DNA of 44,047 nucleotides. Source: Bacillota bacterium (GTDB lineage Bacteria > Bacillota > Sulfobacillia > JAIMAT01). The translations under genes were made by a program, and so were the position numbers. The DNA lies in NCBI GenBank assembly GCA_029961055.1, contig JASBVM010000031.1, positions 1 through 44,047 of the forward strand, given 5' to 3'. Positions 39,980 through 44,047 of this stretch are shown here, in pieces. How positions within the stretch are numbered: the stretch's first letter is position 1; each line of letters opens with the position of its first letter. The notes below the pieces were generated by a model. It did not search any database. It saw only the letters and a list, made by a program, of their open reading frames with translations, and was not told the origin of the DNA.

Positions 39980-41218
39980 CTACTGGCCGACCCGATGGCC
40001 TTTCGGGTCGTACTGGGCCAGCAGCTTGGCGTCTCCGGTCGTGGAGGCGTTGGCGCTGGTGATCTGGTAGACGTAGTAGCCCGCGTACATGTTGTCGCCG
40101 ATGTCGTCGAAGCCGACCTTGACCAGCGCACCCTGGTAGTCCTTGATGGCCCGGATCGCATCGCGCACCTGGGCCCGGGTGGGGAGCTTGCCGCCATTCT
40201 TCTGGATGGCGTCCTTCAGCCCCTGGAGGACGACGCCCATGGCGTCATAGCCGTAGATGGCGTAGGGGTCGGGGTTGTCGCCGTACTCCGCCTTGTAGGC
40301 GTCGATGAACTGCTTCCCGCCGGGCGTCAGGTCGGTGGGCGCCGCCACCGAGGTGGCGTAGACGCCGATCGCGTTCTCCTTCGCCGTGGCCACGAGACCG
40401 TTGGAGAAGACGCCGTCCGGTCCCATCCACTTGGTGTGGATCCCCTTGGCCGCCGCCTGGTTGAGCATCAGGGCGAAGCCCTGGTAGAGACCGCCGTAGT
40501 AGACCAGGTCGGGCTTCTTCTGCTGGATCTGGGTGAGCACGTTGGAGTAGTCGGTCTCGCTCTTGTCCACCGACTGGGAGCCGACCACCTGCAGGCCCAG
40601 CTCCTGGGCCTTCTGCTTGAAGGCGTTGGCCACGCCGGTCCCGTAGGCCGTGATGTTGTCGATGACGAAGACCGTCTTCACGCCCAGCTGGTCCTTCGCG
40701 AAGATGGCGCCCACGGGTCCCTGGACGTCGTCCCGGCCGCAGATCCGGCTGATCTCGGGGTACTTGTACTTGCTCGTCACGTCGGGGTTGGTGTTGGCCG
40801 GCGAGACGATGGGCAGCTGGGCCGGATGGTACTGCGCCTCCGAGGGGATCATCACGCCGGAGTCGAGGTGCCCGACCACCGCCAGCACCTGCGGATCGGC
40901 CGCCAGCTTCTGGGCGTTGGCCACGCCCGTGTTGGGGTCACCCTTGTCGTCCTGCGGGTCGAGCCGGACGTCGAAGCCCATCGCCTTGAACTGGTCGTAC
41001 TCCTGCTTCAGCTTGAGCGCAGCGCCGTTCTTGAGCGCGATCCCCTGCACCGACTCGTCGCCGGAGAGCGGGCTCTGGGTGGCGATCTGGATCACCTGGA
41101 GCCCTGAATTCCCGCCGCCGTTGGCCGACTGTGCGCCGCCCCCACAGGCGGCCGCCAGCAGCAGGGCGGCGAGAAGGCCGGCGGCGCCGAAGGCGCGGTT
41201 CCAGCGAAGGTGAGGCAT
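39980..41218 (-). CDS. Liv-type ABC transporter substrate-binding lipoprotein (cluster 2)
   Basis: This 412-residue Peripla_BP_6 receptor has a signal peptide (AAGLLAALLLAAAC) with lipobox and Gly/Asn-rich tether. The first-lobe pattern is IQIATQSPLSGDESVQG, followed by AVVGHLDSGVMIPSE, SPANTNPDVT, YYGGLYQGFALMLNQA and GYDAMGVVLQGLKDA. It is typical in length. The ATG at 41218 has a GGGAGG site 11 bases upstream. It heads the second Liv operon (livH, livMG, livF remnant). Its ligand may differ from that of cluster 1, since the two receptors are clearly diverged in sequence. Confidence 0.93.
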   Translation of the reverse strand: MPHLRWNRAFGAAGLLAALLLAAACGGGAQSANGGGNSGLQVIQIATQSPLSGDESVQGIALKNGAALKLKQEYDQFKAMGFDVRLDPQDDKGDPNTGVANAQKLAADPQVLAVVGHLDSGVMIPSEAQYHPAQLPIVSPANTNPDVTSKYKYPEISRICGRDDVQGPVGAIFAKDQLGVKTVFVIDNITAYGTGVANAFKQKAQELGLQVVGSQSVDKSETDYSNVLTQIQQKKPDLVYYGGLYQGFALMLNQAAAKGIHTKWMGPDGVFSNGLVATAKENAIGVYATSVAAPTDLTPGGKQFIDAYKAEYGDNPDPYAIYGYDAMGVVLQGLKDAIQKNGGKLPTRAQVRDAIRAIKDYQGALVKVGFDDIGDNMYAGYYVYQITSANASTTGDAKLLAQYDPKGHRVGQ

Positions 41219-41432
41219 GAAGTCACCATCCTCCCAACGATGTGGAACTGCTGTTCTAACCGGGGCCCGCGCCCAGGGTCTTGCTCCCTTGTGCGCCTGC
41301 TGAGCCGGTATTGGCGTGGCATATACGGCGGGGTTGAGCTTTTTCCTGCAACGCCTTGTGTTGAAACCCGTCTGATTCGTCCGCTTGGACCTCTCCATTG
41401 ACGCTTTGCGTGAATGCCGTTTCGCCTGTCGC

Positions 41433-41587
41433 GACGGGGTTGCGCCCAGTCCTGCATGGTCCTGCTTCCTCTGGGCGGCGATGGCTAAACTTCGCCCTGG
41501 CGCCGACGGACCTCCTTTCCGACCGCCTGGGCTTCGTGAGGCCTCTCAGGAGCGCTTCGCTCCTCGGCGTGATGAGCGGCGGCTTCC
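41433..41587 (+). pseudogene. inverted, diverged partial copy of the neighbouring MFS gene
   Basis: This plus-strand segment matches an internal part of the minus-strand MFS gene (about 42221-42385) read on its coding strand. Two exact 30-base runs are shared: 41488-41517 with 42319-42290, and 41557-41586 with 42250-42221, at the same spacing in both. The translated fragment keeps NFALAPTDLL and SASLLGVMSGGF in the frame of the parent. The rest is scrambled by small indels, so it is a non-functional remnant. The surrounding gap (41219-41596) contains no other gene and should hold the promoter of the Liv cluster 2 receptor; a TATATG near 41314 is a weak -10 candidate. Confidence 0.8.
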
Positions 41588-41596
41588 GCCGTCGCC

Positions 41597-42997
41597 TCAG
41601 CAGGGCGGGCGCAGCCAGAGGAAGCCGTGGCGCGCCCGCAAGTCCGCGGCGCCGGACCGCACCGCCCGGGTGGGCACGGGCCCGGCGGCATCCGCAGCAG
41701 GCAGCCCTGGCCCCGCCCCGTCCGGAGCCGGCCTCCAGGAGGACGTCCCGTTCCGGCGGCTCCTGCCCAGAGCCGCCAGCCTGACCCCGGGCGCCTGGCT
41801 GTTCACGACCCGCTCCAGATCGTCCTCCACCGGGGCGACCAGGCCGAGCCCCGCCGCCGCCGGGATGGCACCGAGGACGAGCCAGAGCAGCGGCAGCGGC
41901 AGACGGACCATGAGCGCGCCGAAGACCGCCACGCCCAGGGGCACCATGGCGGTGCTCAACCCGTTGACGATGCCGGTCATCCTGCCCAGCATCGCCTGGG
42001 GGACGGCGCGCAAGAACCAGGCGGACAGCGCCCCGCTCGCGAGACCGGCCCCCACCCCGACGCCGACGGTCGCCCCCGTCCCCCAGACGGCGTCGGCCCA
42101 CGCCCCCAAGGCTGCGGAGAAGACGCCGACCGCCAGCAGGCCGGCCGCCACCAGGCTCCTGGTGCTCCGGCGCCTGGCCAGCCGGCCCAAGAGCACCCCG
42201 CCGGCCATCATGCCGGCGAAGAAGCCGCCGCTCATCACGCCGAGGAGCGAGGCGCTCCCGTGGAGGGGCCCCCTGACCCAGGCGGTCAGAAGGAGGTCCG
42301 TCGGCGCCAGGGCGAAGTTGCTCACCATCGCCGCCAAGAGGAAGCGCCGGACCATGCGGGACCGGGCCACGACCCCGAACCCCTCCAGCCACTCGGCCAG
42401 CAGGCCGCCCGCGCCGCGCGCCGTCCCACCTGCCTCGTCCACCCGGAGGAAGAGCAGGCTGCCGGCGAAGACCAGGAACGAGATCCCGTCCAAGAGGAAG
42501 AGGAGCGGCGCCCCGAGGACGTCCACCAGCACCCCGCCCGCCAGCATCCCGCCCAGCTGCGCCAGCGCCGTGCCGGACTGGAAGAGCCCCGTGGCCGCCG
42601 GGAGCTCCCCGGCGGGCACCACCCGTGGCAGGAAGGCGCCGAACGCCGGCGTGGCGAAGGCGCCCACCAGCTGCAGGCCGAGGACGAGGGCGAGGATGCC
42701 GGCCACCGGGGCCGCCCCGGCCGTCGCGCCGAACAGGACGACGCAGAGGAGGCCGCGGAGGACGTCTGCGGCGATCATGGTACGGCGCTTGGGCCAGCGG
42801 TCGACCCAGACGCCCGTGACCAGCCCGGCCAGGCGGGGCAGGGTCGCCGCCAGACCGGCCAGCGCCAGCGCGGCCTTCGAACCCGTGCGCGTGTAGACGT
42901 ACCACGGCAGGGCGATGACGAAGAGGTTGTCACCGGCCTGCGAGACCAGCTGGCCCGCAAAGAGGACGGCGAAGTTCCGGTGCCTGAGGACCGACAT
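41597..42997 (-). CDS. MFS exporter (EntS/MFS_3 type) with an unusual C-terminal tail
   Basis: This 466-residue, 12-helix major facilitator starts SVLRHRNFAVLFAGQLVSQAGDNLFVIALPWY (read in parts), the usual opening of the EntS/macrolide-efflux-like MFS_3 family. It has the loop 2-3 motif GVWVDRWPKRRTM. Such proteins typically export siderophores or drugs by proton antiport; the substrate here is unknown. Helix 12 ends near residue 388, after which comes a ~77-residue Arg/Ala/Pro-rich tail without family homology. The stop at 41597 is at the edge of the inverted MFS remnant, so the tail may read through rearranged DNA. The ATG at 42997 has a GGAGGGG site. It follows the DUF4097 gene by 49 bases, probably in one operon. 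Confidence 0.88.
   Translation of the reverse strand: MSVLRHRNFAVLFAGQLVSQAGDNLFVIALPWYVYTRTGSKAALALAGLAATLPRLAGLVTGVWVDRWPKRRTMIAADVLRGLLCVVLFGATAGAAPVAGILALVLGLQLVGAFATPAFGAFLPRVVPAGELPAATGLFQSGTALAQLGGMLAGGVLVDVLGAPLLFLLDGISFLVFAGSLLFLRVDEAGGTARGAGGLLAEWLEGFGVVARSRMVRRFLLAAMVSNFALAPTDLLLTAWVRGPLHGSASLLGVMSGGFFAGMMAGGVLLGRLARRRSTRSLVAAGLLAVGVFSAALGAWADAVWGTGATVGVGVGAGLASGALSAWFLRAVPQAMLGRMTGIVNGLSTAMVPLGVAVFGALMVRLPLPLLWLVLGAIPAAAGLGLVAPVEDDLERVVNSQAPGVRLAALGRSRRNGTSSWRPAPDGAGPGLPAADAAGPVPTRAVRSGAADLRARHGFLWLRPPC
42221..42383 (-). repeat. source arm of the inverted MFS duplication
   Basis: This segment inside the MFS gene is the intact counterpart of the inverted copy at 41433-41587. The arms are ~630 bases apart and could pair in single-stranded DNA or RNA. 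It encodes the cytoplasmic loop and helix around the middle of the protein. Confidence 0.75.
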
Positions 42998-43046
42998 GGG
43001 CCTGCCCACCCCTCCGGACGCCTGGACGCGCCTGAGCGACCTCGGC

Positions 43047-44039
43047 CTACATCTCCCGCAGGAGGCGGTCCGCCTCGTCGGTCGTGATCTCGCCGCGGGC
43101 CAGGGCCTCCAGGACCTCGCGGGCGTCGCCGAAGCGCCTGGCGGGCGCAGCCGGTGCCCGTGGTCCGGTCGGCCCGGCCTCTGCGGCCGGTCCCGGCGGC
43201 CCGGCCGGCCGAGCCGGCGCAGCCTCCGCCGCCCGCGGCTCGCCGTGGAGCCGGATGCTGCCCGCACCGGTCGTCAGCCGGATGCGCCCGGACCCGGGGC
43301 CGAGGACGTCCGCCGAGTGGACGCCGATCCCGCCCCGGCGGCCGAAGCGGATCCCGACGTCTCCGTCGATGCTTCCCGCCCCCGTCTGCATCTCGAGACG
43401 GCCGCCCCGGACCCCGTCCAGGTGGAGCGAGATGTCGCCGAACCCCGACTGCACCTCGATCTCGGCGTCACCGTCCGTCTCGGGCCGAAGCGTGACGCTG
43501 CCCGCCCCGGTATGGATCGTCGCCTGCCGGGAGATGCGCGCCGCGCAGTCGACGTCGCCGGCGCCCGAGCGGAGCTTCAGCGTCTCGAGGGTCCCGTCCC
43601 GCACCTCGATGTCGCCGGCGCCGCTCTGGATGGTGAGCGATCCGCGGTGACCGACCACCTCCACGTCGCCGGCGCCGCTCTGGATCACCAGCTCCCCCGA
43701 GCAGGAGTCCGCCCGCACGTCGCCGGCCTTCACCTCGACGCGCCCCGAGGCGGCCAACCCGGTCAGCCCCACGTCGCCCGTGGTCCGGACGTAGTAGCCG
43801 GCGAGCGTGGCGGGCACCGTCACCTCCAGCTCCGCCGCCTGCAAGGCCGCGAAGAGGAGGCCTGCGCGCCGCGGCATCTGGATCCGGACCCTGGAGCCCT
43901 CCTGGGACACCTCGGCCTGGGGCGGGAGGTCCAGGCGCCACGCATCGCCCGCGCGCACCCGCACGTCGGCGCGGCCGGCCCGGATCTCGAGTTCGCGGAC
44001 CTCTCCATGGATTCCGTACGCGGCAGGCTGTTCCGCCAT
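43047..44039 (-). CDS. DUF4097 beta-repeat protein with C-terminal SHOCT-like motif
   Basis: A 330-residue soluble protein built mainly of repeated beta-strand units with SGAGD/TGAGS cores. At least seven are visible (for example QSGAGDVEV, QSGAGDIEV, RSGAGDVDC, TGAGSVTL, QSGFGDISL, TGAGSIDG and TGAGSIRL), as in DUF4097/YvlB proteins that form a beta-helix. An Ala/Pro/Gly-rich linker (~265-300) leads to a short SHOCT-like end (VLEALARGEITTDEADRLLREM in parts), a motif that marks oligomerisation or membrane-stress proteins. YvlB-type genes usually belong to envelope-stress loci. The ATG at 44039 overlaps a TGA (TGATG), which may be the stop of a gene beyond the window. No signal peptide is seen. 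Confidence 0.85.
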   Translation of the reverse strand: MAEQPAAYGIHGEVRELEIRAGRADVRVRAGDAWRLDLPPQAEVSQEGSRVRIQMPRRAGLLFAALQAAELEVTVPATLAGYYVRTTGDVGLTGLAASGRVEVKAGDVRADSCSGELVIQSGAGDVEVVGHRGSLTIQSGAGDIEVRDGTLETLKLRSGAGDVDCAARISRQATIHTGAGSVTLRPETDGDAEIEVQSGFGDISLHLDGVRGGRLEMQTGAGSIDGDVGIRFGRRGGIGVHSADVLGPGSGRIRLTTGAGSIRLHGEPRAAEAAPARPAGPPGPAAEAGPTGPRAPAAPARRFGDAREVLEALARGEITTDEADRLLREM

Positions 44040-44047
44040 CAGGTCGC

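Noticed and set aside
41433-42385. Diversity-generating retroelement (template/variable repeat pair)
   Set aside because: The two copies are in inverted orientation, differ by indels and not mainly at adenines, and no reverse transcriptase gene is present.

Overview
The window is a very GC-rich bacterial chromosome segment. Strong AGGAGG-type ribosome binding sites, frequent GTG and TTG starts, stop/start overlaps, an FMN-riboswitch rib operon with a fused RibBA, and many lipoprotein-dependent ABC importers point to a high-GC, probably thermophilic member of the Bacillota (a Thermaerobacter/Symbiobacterium/Limnochordia-like lineage). This placement is inferred from style and gene content only. 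I see no rRNA, tRNA, CRISPR array, transposase or phage gene.

Left part (1-9.3 kb): the end of an unrecognised gene; a Phd/YefM antitoxin with its own inverted-repeat operator but no toxin; a minus-strand nickel operon (nikR-cbiM-cbiQ-cbiO) whose ATPase carries a C-terminal glutaredoxin-like domain, with a palindrome overlapping the promoter; a PAP2-type membrane phosphatase; and a peptide-type ABC importer (binding lipoprotein plus two permeases) without local ATPases.

Middle part (9.4-25.2 kb): an FMN riboswitch leads ribD-ribE-ribBA-ribH, followed by a degenerate CpsB/CapC phosphatase remnant. Next is a compositionally milder block with a zinc alcohol dehydrogenase, a tungsten aldehyde:ferredoxin oxidoreductase and a MoaD-like protein, which together look like an alcohol/aldehyde/acid redox module. 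Then come a tandem universal stress protein, a full-length pyruvate carboxylase whose 3' end overlaps the stress gene antiparallel, a fosmidomycin-resistance-type MFS transporter and a soluble HtrA-type protease.

Right part (25.4-44 kb): one long minus-strand run. Two complete branched-chain amino acid-type (Liv) importers flank an ECF vitamin-type transporter and a glutamate-1-semialdehyde-aminotransferase-like enzyme. The first Liv set has a LiaF-like membrane gene inserted between its binding protein and its permeases. The second has a LivM-LivG fusion and a livF gene broken by a one-base frameshift. The ECF ATPase is a double protein with one consensus and one degenerate composite ATP site. 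The window ends with an MFS exporter whose internal segment is duplicated in inverted orientation just beyond its 3' end, and a DUF4097/SHOCT-like protein.

The points most worth following are the CbiO-glutaredoxin fusion in a nickel operon, the ADH-AOR-MoaD module, the inverted MFS duplication, the livF frameshift and the asymmetric ECF ATPase next to an aminotransferase. I found no convincing wholly new defence or mobile system.
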